DNA from: Cyclobacterium sp.
Lineage (GTDB): Bacteria > Bacteroidota > Bacteroidia > Cytophagales > Cyclobacteriaceae
DNA: 64,000 nucleotides
Direction of reading: 5' to 3'
Assembly (NCBI RefSeq): GCF_014762705.1
Contig: NZ_JABURL010000050.1
Span: forward strand, 101,490-165,489
The notes beneath the pieces were generated by a model. That model had not been told where the DNA came from. It was given only the letters and a program-made list of their open reading frames with translations, and did not search any database. Position 1 is the stretch's first letter, and each line of letters starts with the position of its first letter. Below, one piece after another: positions 10,070 to 18,297 of the stretch. A program made the position numbers and the translations under genes.

Positions 10070-10491
10070 TTGTAGATCTGGTTTTTGAGGTATTTATAGG
10101 AATCGCTCGCAGATTATTTCTGCTAAATCCAGCCCAAGTTAGTGATTTTTGGGCAATGCTTCGGATGGAAAAACATAAGAATTTGCCCAAATATCTTAGG
10201 CTTTATTAATTCCTGAAACCGGCTCAGGTAATTGCATACAGAAAACAAAAGATTAATTCCAAAATTCCCTCTCCGGTTAGGAGAGCGATTCCCCTTTGGA
10301 TTTATTTTCATTGCAGCAGGTGAAAATGGAGAAACAGAACAGGGGAAATGTATTCGATGGTTTGACCCCTTTTGGGCTTGGTTTTTTTAAATCGGACTCT
10401 TTGTGAAAAATGATCAGACAACCGCTGTTGCTTATTTGGTTTCTAAATTGTAATGATTACAATTGATATATTTCAACCAAACCCGATCACA
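10070..10491. other. 422-bp intergenic region
   Basis: I see no convincing gene. Short open frames here have no start context and no recognizable sequence. It contains the upstream region of polA and, near its right end, the 19-bp palindrome listed separately. Confidence 0.6.
10446..10464. promoter_or_regulatory. 19-bp perfect palindrome, FUR-family-box-like
   Basis: AATTGTAATGATTACAATT is a perfect inverted repeat with a single central base. Its core TTGTAAT-G-ATTACAA has the 7-1-7 layout of Fur/Zur/PerR boxes. It sits 28 nt past the end of the two-gene unit at 10492-11456 and far (377 bp) from polA, so its target is unclear. It could also be a chance AT-rich hairpin. Confidence 0.35.
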
Positions 10492-10818
10492 TTACGGCAG
10501 CATTCCAAGCCAATGCTCCAGCAGTACTCCCATATAGAATTGATGGTTTAAACGGCTTCCTTTTTTGCACAATACAAACTTGCCCTGTAAAAAATATTCG
10601 GTTACCTGACCATTGTTGTCTATTATGATTTGACAGTCCGGGCGAATAAGTATTGGTCTTGTACTTTTACCCATTTGGGCAAAGAGATTTTTAAAAAAAA
10701 CTGAAATGCCAGATCCCTGTACACGCCTAAGTTCGTTTAAAAACAAATTGCGTTGGTACGAATCCAATGTAAGTTCGTTTGGGGTACCGTACTCAATTAT
10801 TTTAACAATAGTAGCCAT
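10492..10818 (-). CDS. Unknown 108-residue protein, partner of the clan CD-like gene
   Basis: I do not recognize this protein. The likely start is the ATG at 10818, which overlaps the TGA of the preceding gene in the arrangement TGATG, a sign of translational coupling; a TTG six bases earlier is also possible. It has no signal peptide or membrane segment. The C-terminal half (IIIDNNGQVTEYFLQGKFVL) looks like a beta-rich fold. It may be an inhibitor, adaptor or substrate of the peptidase-like protein encoded just before it, but that is only inferred from the overlap. Confidence 0.6.
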   Translation of the reverse strand: MATIVKIIEYGTPNELTLDSYQRNLFLNELRRVQGSGISVFFKNLFAQMGKSTRPILIRPDCQIIIDNNGQVTEYFLQGKFVLCKKGSRLNHQFYMGVLLEHWLGMLP

Positions 10819-11456
10819 CACCAATTGCCATTTTTAAATCCTAACCAGCAAGCATTTCCAGTTGCATTTGATCCACCAGGATATTTTTCCCAAATCGTTG
10901 TCGTCCAGGGAGGAATGGACCAGGTCAGTTCTCGCTCGGTGAAGGTGTCGACAGTTTTTTCACTTCCCTCGACATGAGAACCAGATAAATATCCATTGGA
11001 TCCATAAACCCAAATTCTATGAGCAAACGAAGCAGCATTGAATTGTAGGGCATCCGCAAGTAGCTTAGCAATTGGTCCTGTAACCAAAGGGTTTGTTATT
11101 CGTGTTGTACGCTTCAGTCCGGTGTTGCATCCCGAAAGATAAATACTGGCCTCATCACACCAGGTAAGGGTTTTCAATTGGCTTGCCCAGGTATTGACAT
11201 CAGTCCTTGACAAGTCATTGATTCCTATTGGGTTGCCGTGAGCATAAATTTCCAGTGTTTTCAAACAAGGATGATCAGGATCTATGGTAAGAAATTGATT
11301 GATTTTATTTATCAGATCCGGAAGATCATCGTAACCTAATATCACCTCCCAGGTATTCGGTGCGTTGCGGACAATGCGGGCTTCAGTATTATCGTATTGA
11401 TTTTGTGAGTCCCAACCTTTTGTGTAGGGAGCAATCACATTTAATTCAGTAGCCAT
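10818..11456 (-). CDS. Putative clan CD (caspase/DUF4347-like) cysteine peptidase
   Basis: A 212-residue protein with no signal peptide or membrane helix. Two motifs fit clan CD peptidases (caspase, CHAT, DUF4347 and relatives): a hydrophobic strand ending in His-Gly (LEIYAHG, H73) and a second strand ending in Gly-Cys (IYLSGCNTG, C110). After them comes GPIAKLLADAL, like the helix after the catalytic Cys in DUF4347-type proteins. The fold assignment rests on these motifs only. The last 40 residues are Trp/Gly-rich (WSIPPWTTTIWEKYPGG). It is the first gene of a coupled pair and is preceded by a 374-bp AT-rich gap. It could be a protease effector, a conflict-system component, or an inactive relative. 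Confidence 0.6.
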   Translation of the reverse strand: MATELNVIAPYTKGWDSQNQYDNTEARIVRNAPNTWEVILGYDDLPDLINKINQFLTIDPDHPCLKTLEIYAHGNPIGINDLSRTDVNTWASQLKTLTWCDEASIYLSGCNTGLKRTTRITNPLVTGPIAKLLADALQFNAASFAHRIWVYGSNGYLSGSHVEGSEKTVDTFTERELTWSIPPWTTTIWEKYPGGSNATGNACWLGFKNGNW

Positions 11457-11830
11457 AACTCCTAGCGTGATTCAACCATTTATTCAATTGAAAAAGTGAT
11501 AAAATACGATATAAGGTAGAAATTAAATTGAATAAATCAAAATAAAAAATAATATTTTTATCAAATTATCATTTCTGTAATTTTACAGAGACATGCCGGG
11601 AAATGGCATAAATCCCTATAAGTATACATCCTTGAACGCATAATTTTTCAATTGAAAGAACCCATTTCTCAGGTAAAAGTAAAGTGCCTATGTCGGTTAT
11701 TTTTCCCGGATTCCTGTCCTTATTCATTTTTTGGTAAGATTATTGGTATATTTCGGGAAATTATCAGTTTGAATTCTGACCTTTATCTGAAGAAATTTAA
11801 CAATATGTTTAACCTTAAATTCTAGTCCTT
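11457..11830. other. 374-bp AT-rich intergenic region
   Basis: The divergent upstream region of the clan CD-like unit (left) and the small membrane protein (right). Around 11747 there is a TATATTTC near-match to the -7 element with TTTTTTGG about 19 bp before it. That is a weak promoter candidate for the right-hand gene. Nothing else is recognizable. Confidence 0.5.
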
Positions 11831-12139
11831 ATGAAAAAGATCGCATACTTTTTATCCATGCTGATGTTATTGACAGCTATTGCACCTGCGGCCATGGCAA
11901 AAGAAAAACCGGCAGAAAAAGAACCCAGTCCGGAAGAGCAGGCACGTTTAGAACAATTGGATGAACGGGTTTTGGAAATAAAGGCCATGGATTTTAAGGC
12001 CATGGACAAGGATGAGCGCAAAGAGATTCGCAACGAACTGAGGGAAATTAACAAAGAGGCCAAAGCGCTGGGTGGTGGTGTTTACATCTCCGCTGGTGCC
12101 CTGATTGTCATTCTTATTTTACTAATCATTTTGACTTAA
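11831..12139 (+). CDS. Small exported protein with C-terminal membrane anchor
   Basis: 102 residues: a signal peptide (about 1-23, ending AAMA), a charged Lys/Glu-rich middle with coiled-coil character (about 24-78), then a Gly-rich hinge and a hydrophobic helix (about 82-100) close to the C-terminus. This layout suits a periplasmic helical rod anchored in the inner membrane. The function is unknown. It is monocistronic, ended by a strong hairpin terminator directly after the stop. Confidence 0.75.
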   Translation: MKKIAYFLSMLMLLTAIAPAAMAKEKPAEKEPSPEEQARLEQLDERVLEIKAMDFKAMDKDERKEIRNELREINKEAKALGGGVYISAGALIVILILLIILT

Positions 12140-12141
12140 TA

Positions 12142-12187
12142 AAAGCAGCCCCAATCTCTCAAAATGGGGATTGGGGCTGTTTATTTT
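12142..12187 (+). terminator. Intrinsic terminator of the small membrane protein gene
   Basis: An 11-bp perfect stem (CAGCCCCAATC / GATTGGGGCTG, arms 12146-12156 and 12169-12179) with a 12-nt loop, followed by TTTATTTT. Confidence 0.85.
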
Positions 12188-12261
12188 CGTTCGGTGAGTC
12201 ACAGCCAACAAAGTGGTGTAAGATTGCCTTGGGGATTAATCTTTTTTGCTTTATCTGCCAA

Positions 12262-12705
12262 TCAGGATTGTGTTTTTAAAAACTTTTTTACTTTCAGGGC
12301 TCTCCAGAGGATTATGGTCAGAGGAAGCAACCAAATGCCTTCATTGAAAAGCAAATGAAAGGCAACTCGCTTATTCCATTCTAAACTTCCCATGTAGAGG
12401 CCCAGAAAACTTATCAGAGAAACTATTTTTCCTAGAAAACCAATACCAATCAGGTAAATCCAGCTGATAGGATAAAAGGCGGATAAGAACAGCATTAGCC
12501 CGGTTACCATGCCAATGCCTCCATAAAACAAGGTGTCTGTTCCACCTGAAAAGCTATTTTCCATGGATAACCAGCTCAGAACAGCAGGGCCAAACCACCT
12601 GAAAAATGCTCCCCAAAGGATCGCATAAATCCCGGAAAGCAACAATAGCCCTCTGTGAGGCATGGTGAATTTTGGAAAGGTTTCAGTTACCGGTTGTTTT
12701 TTCAT
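12262..12705 (-). CDS. Four-helix integral membrane protein of unknown function
   Basis: 147 residues with about four hydrophobic helices (around 17-38, 58-78, 80-104, 122-140) and short cytoplasmic tails rich in Lys. There is no recognizable catalytic or transport motif. It lies 42 bp after the next minus-strand gene, so the two may be one transcript. Confidence 0.65.
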   Translation of the reverse strand: MKKQPVTETFPKFTMPHRGLLLLSGIYAILWGAFFRWFGPAVLSWLSMENSFSGGTDTLFYGGIGMVTGLMLFLSAFYPISWIYLIGIGFLGKIVSLISFLGLYMGSLEWNKRVAFHLLFNEGIWLLPLTIILWRALKVKKFLKTQS

Positions 12706-12747
12706 ATAATTATCAATCAGATAGACTTGAAAAAAGTTTGGATGAAT

Positions 12748-13203
12748 TTAATTTTTTATGGTTTCGGAAAAATACCTGAATTTCCAGAGGGTTTCGCTGA
12801 TAAAATTGATGGGCTGATAGGTCTGCCGGATGTTTCGGGGAATAAAACCCTCCAGTATCACCCTAAAGTGGTTGAACCTGTCTTTTTCCACGTAAAGGGT
12901 AAAATTAGCGGTCAGTTTGAGTAATTCACTCGGGAAAAATAATTTTTGGTGGACTTTAATTATTGGAGAAGGGATTCCGAATTTCTTTTGACCTGCAGCA
13001 TAGGTCTTAACAGCCATTTCAAAATCAGCTGGCCCCATACGGAGGCTTGATTGCCCGGTAAATTTGGGATTAAAGGAATGGATCAGTTGAATATTGTTTT
13101 TGGTGAATGAATAATGAATTTCCTGTTCAACTTGCTTTTTTAGAAAGACATGGTTCTGGGTAGCAAAAAAATGCCAAATTGTATCGATTCTTTTGAGTTC
13201 CAT
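12748..13203 (-). CDS. Unknown soluble protein, 151 residues
   Basis: I do not recognize it. There is no signal peptide or membrane segment. Aromatic and basic residues alternate in the second half (FTLYVEKDRFNHFRVILEGF), suggesting beta structure. It starts with a clean ATG and is followed after 42 bp by a membrane-protein gene on the same strand; a working link is only suggested by position. Confidence 0.55.
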   Translation of the reverse strand: MELKRIDTIWHFFATQNHVFLKKQVEQEIHYSFTKNNIQLIHSFNPKFTGQSSLRMGPADFEMAVKTYAAGQKKFGIPSPIIKVHQKLFFPSELLKLTANFTLYVEKDRFNHFRVILEGFIPRNIRQTYQPINFISETLWKFRYFSETIKN

Positions 13204-13361
13204 GGCAGCATTATTTTGGGTGCAATCGGATTTAAAACCTGTTTTTATCGGGTACCTCTGACAATATAGGTTTTATTATTTTAATTTATGGGTAATAAAC
13301 TGGAGATTGAATAGTTGCCTGCTGTTCCATCGGTTATTATTTCATTTTTCTTTTCTAAAGG

Positions 13362-13970
13362 CTATAGAGCGGATGTGATTTTGAGAAAGTCCTTGTAGGT
13401 GTTTACAAATGCCTCCTTTTCTTTTTTTTCCTCCAGAATGGGGATCCAAGCCCCATTTACTTTAGCCTCAATAGTAATCATTTCGCTATTCAGCCAATGA
13501 AATAATTTTTTCGCCTTATTCAGGTGTTCGTAGCGGTTGCCCTGAGTAATTTCCAACTTATCGTTAACTTTTTCCTTTGTCACTGATTTTAGTAGCAAGG
13601 GTCGCTGCGTTTCAAGTTGTCCCTGTTGCAGCAGATAAAGAGAGGCAGCATTTTTATTTTTGTGGACGATTATTTCCAGGACCAGGGCATTTTTACTACT
13701 GTCTATTTCAAAACCCTTATGGGTATAGATGTCGATATTGGCTTCAGCCATTCCCCTCACGGCATAGTCGATTCTCCGTATATTTTTAAAAAAAAGCATG
13801 CCGGCATCACTAAGTCTGAATGTGGGGTCTTCTCCTGTGTTATTGGCCCTGCGTTCGTTAAACAAAGAGAGCAGGAGTACCAATCCCAGGGAAGCCAGAC
13901 CGAATATTTTCAGTAGCCGGAACATTTCCTGACCCATTTGGTCTTTATTAGCTGGGGAACCATTTACCAT
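13362..13970 (-). CDS. Membrane-anchored protein of unknown function, 202 residues
   Basis: One hydrophobic helix near the N-terminus (about 20-38, IFGLASLGLVLLLSLF) followed by a soluble domain with charged, probably alpha/beta sequence; residues 70-120 contain strands such as KNALVLEIIVHK. I cannot place it in a family. The start used is the first ATG; an internal ATG at 13937 would still keep the helix. It is divergent from gltX across a 128-bp gap that holds the gltX promoter element. Confidence 0.6.
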   Translation of the reverse strand: MVNGSPANKDQMGQEMFRLLKIFGLASLGLVLLLSLFNERRANNTGEDPTFRLSDAGMLFFKNIRRIDYAVRGMAEANIDIYTHKGFEIDSSKNALVLEIIVHKNKNAASLYLLQQGQLETQRPLLLKSVTKEKVNDKLEITQGNRYEHLNKAKKLFHWLNSEMITIEAKVNGAWIPILEEKKEKEAFVNTYKDFLKITSAL

Positions 13971-14062
13971 CAGGTATATTTAACAGCTTTCAGGCCCATT
14001 TGGTTTGCCTTAAAAAGCCCAAGACTTTGTCCAGGAAACCATCGAATTCCTTATTTATTGCT

Positions 14063-14070
14063 TATCTTTG
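14063..14070 (+). promoter_or_regulatory. Bacteroidota -7 element for gltX
   Basis: TATCTTTG, an exact TAnnTTTG match, 28 nt upstream of the gltX ATG. A -33 TTTG at the usual spacing is not evident. Confidence 0.55.
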
Positions 14071-14098
14071 CCCTCTTAAATGAAATTGATGCCTATTT

Positions 14099-15634
14099 AT
14101 GAGTAAAGAAGTACGTGTAAGATTTGCCCCCTCCCCTACGGGAGCTCTACATATTGGTGGTGTAAGAACTGCTTTGTACAACTACCTTTTTGCCCGCAAA
14201 AAGGGTGGTAAGTTTTTGTTGAGAATCGAAGATACAGATCAAAACCGTTTTGTACCCGGAGCGGAGGATTACATCAAAAGTTCTTTGGATTGGATCGGAA
14301 TTGCCCCGGACGAAAGCCCTTGGAATCCAGGTGATTGTGGTCCTTACAGGCAGTCCGAGCGAAAGCCCATGTACATGGAATACGCCAGGTATCTTTTGGA
14401 GCAGGGTCATGCCTATTATGCCTTTGATACTTCAGAGGAGCTGGATGCCATGCGGCAACGCCTGACTGCGGCCAGGGTTGTTTCTCCACAGTACAATTCC
14501 ATTACCCGTACTCAAATGAAGAACTCACTCACCCTACCCGCAGATGAGGTGAAAGCAAGGCTTGATTCCGGAGATCCCTATGTGATTCGAATCAAGATAC
14601 CCCGAAAAGAAGAAGTCCGGTTAAACGATATGGTCAGAGGATGGGTGATGGTACATTCCAATTCATTGGATGACAAGGTGTTGATGAAGTCAGACGGTAT
14701 GCCCACTTACCACCTGGCCAACATTGTGGATGATCACCTGATGGGCATTACCCATGTGATCCGGGGTGAGGAATGGTTGCCCTCGGCACCCCTTCATGTG
14801 CTTTTATACAAATATCTTGGATGGGAGGACAGCATGCCCGAGTTTGCTCACCTACCTCTTTTGTTAAAACCTGACGGGAACGGTAAGCTTTCCAAGCGGG
14901 ATGCAGAAAAGCATGGTTTTCCTATTTTTCCATTAAACTGGACCGATCCCATTTCGGGAGAATTGGTGGATGGGTTTAGAGAATCCGGTTACCTTCCGGA
15001 AGCTTTCCTTAATTTCCTTGCGTTTTTGGGCTGGAACCCTGGAGATCAACGGGAGCTTTTTACTTTGGACGAGCTGGTTGAAGCGTTTTCCATTGAAAGA
15101 ATTGGAAAATCCGGGACCAAATTTGACATCAATAAAGCCAAATGGTACAACGAGCAATACCTGAGAAATAAGAGCGATAAAGTTTTGGCTGAATACCTGT
15201 TGGCTGACCTGAAAAAGGAAAATATTTCCGTTTCCCAGGAAAAAGCAGAGAAAATCGTCGCTGTAATGAAAGAAAGAGCTACTTTTCCTTCAGATTTATG
15301 GCAGGAGGGGAGGTTTATGGTATTTGCACCCAAAAAATTTGATGAGCAGGTGGCTGCCAAAAAGTGGAACCAGGATGCCATAAAGGTATTGACGACCTTT
15401 AGAGTTAAGTTGGCCGCAATTGATGCAGTGTTAACAGCCCAATTGGCCAGAGAAATGCTGGGAGAAGCCGCTGCCGCTGAGGGCATTAAATTGGGAAAGG
15501 TGATGCAAGCTGTAAGGCTGGCCATTACCGGAGTTGGTGCAGGACCGGATCTGATGCAGATTTTTGAGATATTAGGCAAAGAAGAACTGATCAAAAGAAT
15601 TGATTTTGCGTTAGATAATATAGTAGCCAGCTAA
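14099..15634 (+). CDS. gltX: Glutamyl-tRNA synthetase
   Basis: 511 residues, class I aminoacyl-tRNA synthetase. The HIGH-type motif is PSPTGALHIGG at about 11-21. The KMSKS-type motif is KLSKRD at about 263-268. The C-terminal alpha-helical cage for the anticodon spans roughly 340-511. It charges tRNA-Glu with glutamate in the cytoplasm. A small Lys-rich gene follows 45 bp later and may be co-transcribed. Confidence 0.97.
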   Translation: MSKEVRVRFAPSPTGALHIGGVRTALYNYLFARKKGGKFLLRIEDTDQNRFVPGAEDYIKSSLDWIGIAPDESPWNPGDCGPYRQSERKPMYMEYARYLLEQGHAYYAFDTSEELDAMRQRLTAARVVSPQYNSITRTQMKNSLTLPADEVKARLDSGDPYVIRIKIPRKEEVRLNDMVRGWVMVHSNSLDDKVLMKSDGMPTYHLANIVDDHLMGITHVIRGEEWLPSAPLHVLLYKYLGWEDSMPEFAHLPLLLKPDGNGKLSKRDAEKHGFPIFPLNWTDPISGELVDGFRESGYLPEAFLNFLAFLGWNPGDQRELFTLDELVEAFSIERIGKSGTKFDINKAKWYNEQYLRNKSDKVLAEYLLADLKKENISVSQEKAEKIVAVMKERATFPSDLWQEGRFMVFAPKKFDEQVAAKKWNQDAIKVLTTFRVKLAAIDAVLTAQLAREMLGEAAAAEGIKLGKVMQAVRLAITGVGAGPDLMQIFEILGKEELIKRIDFALDNIVAS

Positions 15635-15679
15635 TGGTTATTGTGCCGATGATGAAATCATGATTAAACGAACAGCGTT

Positions 15680-15877
15680 ATGGCTAAAAAGACAAAAAAG
15701 AAAGAGACACCAAGGGTTAATGAAGAATTGGAGGGTTTCAATATGAATATCAATTCTTTTGGAGAAATTTCCAGTTCATTTTCTATTGACAAGATCAATG
15801 AATTCCTTAATAAAAATGTGGATGATAAAAAATTAAGGGATAGAGAGGAAGGAAAGGACGAAAAAAAGGAAAGTTAA
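15680..15877 (+). CDS. Small charged protein, 65 residues
   Basis: Highly charged and Lys-rich at both ends, with a middle segment (FNMNINSFGEISSSFSIDKI) likely to form a short strand-helix unit. It is hydrophilic and without a signal peptide. Function unknown. It lies between gltX and an outer-membrane protein gene on the same strand, with 45 bp and 27 bp gaps. Coding is supported by a good ATG, codon use like its neighbours and the tight spacing. Confidence 0.65.
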   Translation: MAKKTKKKETPRVNEELEGFNMNINSFGEISSSFSIDKINEFLNKNVDDKKLRDREEGKDEKKES

Positions 15878-15904
15878 GAACGAAAACGATTTTTCTTTTT
15901 CTAT

Positions 15905-16543
15905 ATGAAAATCTGGGGGTCTCTATTTTGTATTATTTTTTTGTCCTGCAGCGGGATCAGTGCCCAAACGAGTGTAGGGGTTAAAGCGGGATATACCAGC
16001 TCCAGTGCCTCCTATAGGGTTACTTTAGGCAGTTTTCCAAGAAGTGTGACCGGAATTTCCGCTCCATCCTACAGTCTGGTCATTGAACAATTTTTTGAAA
16101 AAAATGCAGGAGCCCAGATTGAATTCCAATTCCTGACAACAGGTTATGCTGCTACGGATACCATCAACATGGGAAATGAAACCCAATTTGATTACATGAA
16201 AATCCCGATTTTATCTAATTTTTATTTGGGGAATTCCGGGAGGTTTCACATCAAGCTTGGACCACACTTGGGATATTTGCTGGAAGCCAGGGATGTAAAC
16301 AGGGTAGTGGAAGGTGAGCTGGTAATACCCACCTATGGGCAGGCAGCTGACCGCCCCAGAAAAATCATGTATGGGCTGACTGCCGGCGTAGGATTGTCTA
16401 AATTATTTGGAAAGCATACCCTTCAGGGAGAGGTCCGTTATTCTTATGAATTCGGAAGGCCGGAATCGCAAGAAAGGATATTTGACATTAACTTCACCCA
16501 ATTGGAGTTTTCTCTGGCTTATCTTTTTAGGGTACTTCAATAA
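15905..16543 (+). CDS. Outer-membrane beta-barrel protein (PorT/OmpW-like)
   Basis: 212 residues with a signal peptide (about 1-20, ending ISAQ) and alternating amphipathic strands typical of a small eight- or ten-stranded barrel: SVGVKAGYTSSSASYRV near the start and FSLAYLFRVLQ at the end. Such proteins (PF13568 class) are common in Bacteroidota outer membranes and often have no known cargo. It converges on the susD-like gene, with a bidirectional hairpin between them. Confidence 0.75.
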   Translation: MKIWGSLFCIIFLSCSGISAQTSVGVKAGYTSSSASYRVTLGSFPRSVTGISAPSYSLVIEQFFEKNAGAQIEFQFLTTGYAATDTINMGNETQFDYMKIPILSNFYLGNSGRFHIKLGPHLGYLLEARDVNRVVEGELVIPTYGQAADRPRKIMYGLTAGVGLSKLFGKHTLQGEVRYSYEFGRPESQERIFDINFTQLEFSLAYLFRVLQ

Positions 16544-16840
16544 AGTTAAACTATCATCTAACCCAACCTCTATCTTTCTGATAATTTGACATTTGTTATC
16601 AAAATAGATAATTGGAGCCCCGCTCATTGATGAACTAAGTTCGATTCAATTGCGTTAAAAAACCGTGATAGGTAGACCTAACATTTTAAAAAACGCAGCA
16701 ATCGGGATGAGGTTGTGGTGATTTCAACATATTGATTTATAGGTGTTTAATAAATACCTCATCTGCATACGGAATGACCTAGGGATGTAGAGAATGGGAA
16801 CGAATAAAAAAGCGGAGTCACAAAAACACGAAGTAATATC
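16544..16840. other. Intergenic region between convergent genes
   Basis: No gene is recognizable. It includes a short imperfect inverted repeat (AGGTGTTTAATAAATACCT near 16741) and a stretch GCGGAGTCACAAAAACACG near 16812, similar in style to the GCACAGATTTCGCAGATTG stretch near 1030. Such sequences are common debris in Bacteroidota intergenic DNA. Confidence 0.5.
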
Positions 16841-16876
16841 AAAAAAGCCATTTCTGATCATCAGAAATGGCTTTCT
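16838..16876 (-). terminator. Terminator of the SusCD operon (possibly bidirectional)
   Basis: A perfect stem AAAGCCATTTCTGAT / ATCAGAAATGGCTTT with almost no loop (16844-16874). On the minus strand it is followed by TTTTTT, so it ends the susC-susD transcript. On the plus strand the tail is weaker (CTATCTATTTG). Confidence 0.75.
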
Positions 16877-16901
16877 ATCTATTTGCACTTATTTATTGAC
16901 A

Positions 16902-18287
16902 TCAATTTTCAACATATATATCCCAATTCACTTCTGATTGTGGATGTGGAAACTGCCTAAACACGGATCCCTGGTCAAAGGAAGTATTGATCTCATCCAA
17001 ACGGTCATACCTTCTGGCGTCAATCCAACGATGTCCCCAGGGTTCTGCCCATAGGGAGTATCTTCTTTGATACAGTATTTCATCTATCAGGCTCTCCTGA
17101 TCAGTACCACCGGTATAATCACCTATTTCGGCCGCGTTTCGGATCACATTGATGGCAGCAACAGCCAGGTCTGATTCTCCCAGTTGGGCATGGGCTTCAG
17201 CTTTTAGCAATACCAATTCCTCATTTCTGATAAATGGAATAGGAGTGGTATTGTTTGGCCAGCGGTTGTCCTGGTGCGTACCTACCAGGGGAGTGGCATC
17301 AGTTGTAACGACGACAGGATCTTCACGCTCATAGAATTTTTCAGCTACCCTGGCATCACCTTCGGTCGCATCTTCCAGCAGGGAAGGGTGAACCACGATA
17401 ATGGTATTGATAGCCGCATCCCTGATATAAAATAAAGGATTAAATTCATCAGGTGGACCATTGTAGGGGTGAGCCGGTCCTACATCTAAATCACCTTCCA
17501 GATCCATAAAGGAATTGTTCAAGGCGGCCAAAACACCTTCCCAGTCCTCCAGATAGGCATTGTTTCTGGCCAGAATGGCATTGGTTACTTCCCGTAGCGC
17601 ATCAATGGATGCATATCCTTCAAAGCCCGGAGTCAGCGTAAATGGAAAATCCCCACTTGCTGAGGCAAACAATTGATCAGCTTCGTTTAGCAGGGCACGG
17701 GAATGCTGCATGGCTTCCTCATAGCTAACATAAGGTCCCGGATTTAAAGGGTCTTCCACGTCAATCCTGATGCCATTATCATATACAAAATTTGCAGGGA
17801 TCATGAATTGATACCCCTGTATCATGCGCCCGAAACCTGAAATTGCCGCTTGCTCTGCAGCTGAAAGTACATTGGTATTTTCGGCAGCCGAGATCAGGAC
17901 TTCTGCCTGCCGGATAGCCTGGTAAGGATCGGCCCAGGAACCTCCTCCTGTGGTGCCAAAACCAAAATAGATTCGGTCAGGTTCCCGTCCCGCCTGTCCA
18001 AGCCAATCGGTTTGGAATCGGGGGTCCGACCCATTCAAATACCATATTTCTCTTCCAAAGGTATTCCAGGCACGGGATACATTAGTGACATAATCCCTGT
18101 GACGGGACTCCAGACCTGTCACCAGAAATTGGATTTGGGACCGGCTGGCATTTTCACTGACACTTCCTACGGAAGGGTTGTTCGGATCATCTATTTGATC
18201 CAATTGCAATGGGTTACAGCTTGCAACAAAAAGTGCGGCTATTGCTGTAAATCCGATATATGATTTTATCTTTTTCATAACTTTCAT
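16902..18287 (-). CDS. SusD/RagB-like nutrient-binding lipoprotein
   Basis: About 461 residues from the ATG at 18287, 11 nt after the susC-like stop; ATG 18278 is an alternative. It has a lipobox ending in VASC, then the TPR-rich SusD fold with the typical C-terminal block around EILYQRRYSLWAEPWGHRWIDARRYDRLD. SusD-like proteins sit on the cell surface as a lid over the TonB-dependent barrel and capture oligosaccharides or peptides. No glycoside hydrolase or sensor gene lies beside the pair, so the substrate cannot be guessed. Confidence 0.93.
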   Translation of the reverse strand: MKVMKKIKSYIGFTAIAALFVASCNPLQLDQIDDPNNPSVGSVSENASRSQIQFLVTGLESRHRDYVTNVSRAWNTFGREIWYLNGSDPRFQTDWLGQAGREPDRIYFGFGTTGGGSWADPYQAIRQAEVLISAAENTNVLSAAEQAAISGFGRMIQGYQFMIPANFVYDNGIRIDVEDPLNPGPYVSYEEAMQHSRALLNEADQLFASASGDFPFTLTPGFEGYASIDALREVTNAILARNNAYLEDWEGVLAALNNSFMDLEGDLDVGPAHPYNGPPDEFNPLFYIRDAAINTIIVVHPSLLEDATEGDARVAEKFYEREDPVVVTTDATPLVGTHQDNRWPNNTTPIPFIRNEELVLLKAEAHAQLGESDLAVAAINVIRNAAEIGDYTGGTDQESLIDEILYQRRYSLWAEPWGHRWIDARRYDRLDEINTSFDQGSVFRQFPHPQSEVNWDIYVEN

Positions 18288-18297
18288 CGTTTTGGAG

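Noticed and set aside
10123..10311. 62-residue minus-strand open frame before polA
   Set aside because: No recognizable sequence, no start context, composition like non-coding DNA.
15046..15594. 182-residue minus-strand open frame
   Set aside because: Antisense shadow of the gltX 3' half; Ser/Ala-rich with no family signal.
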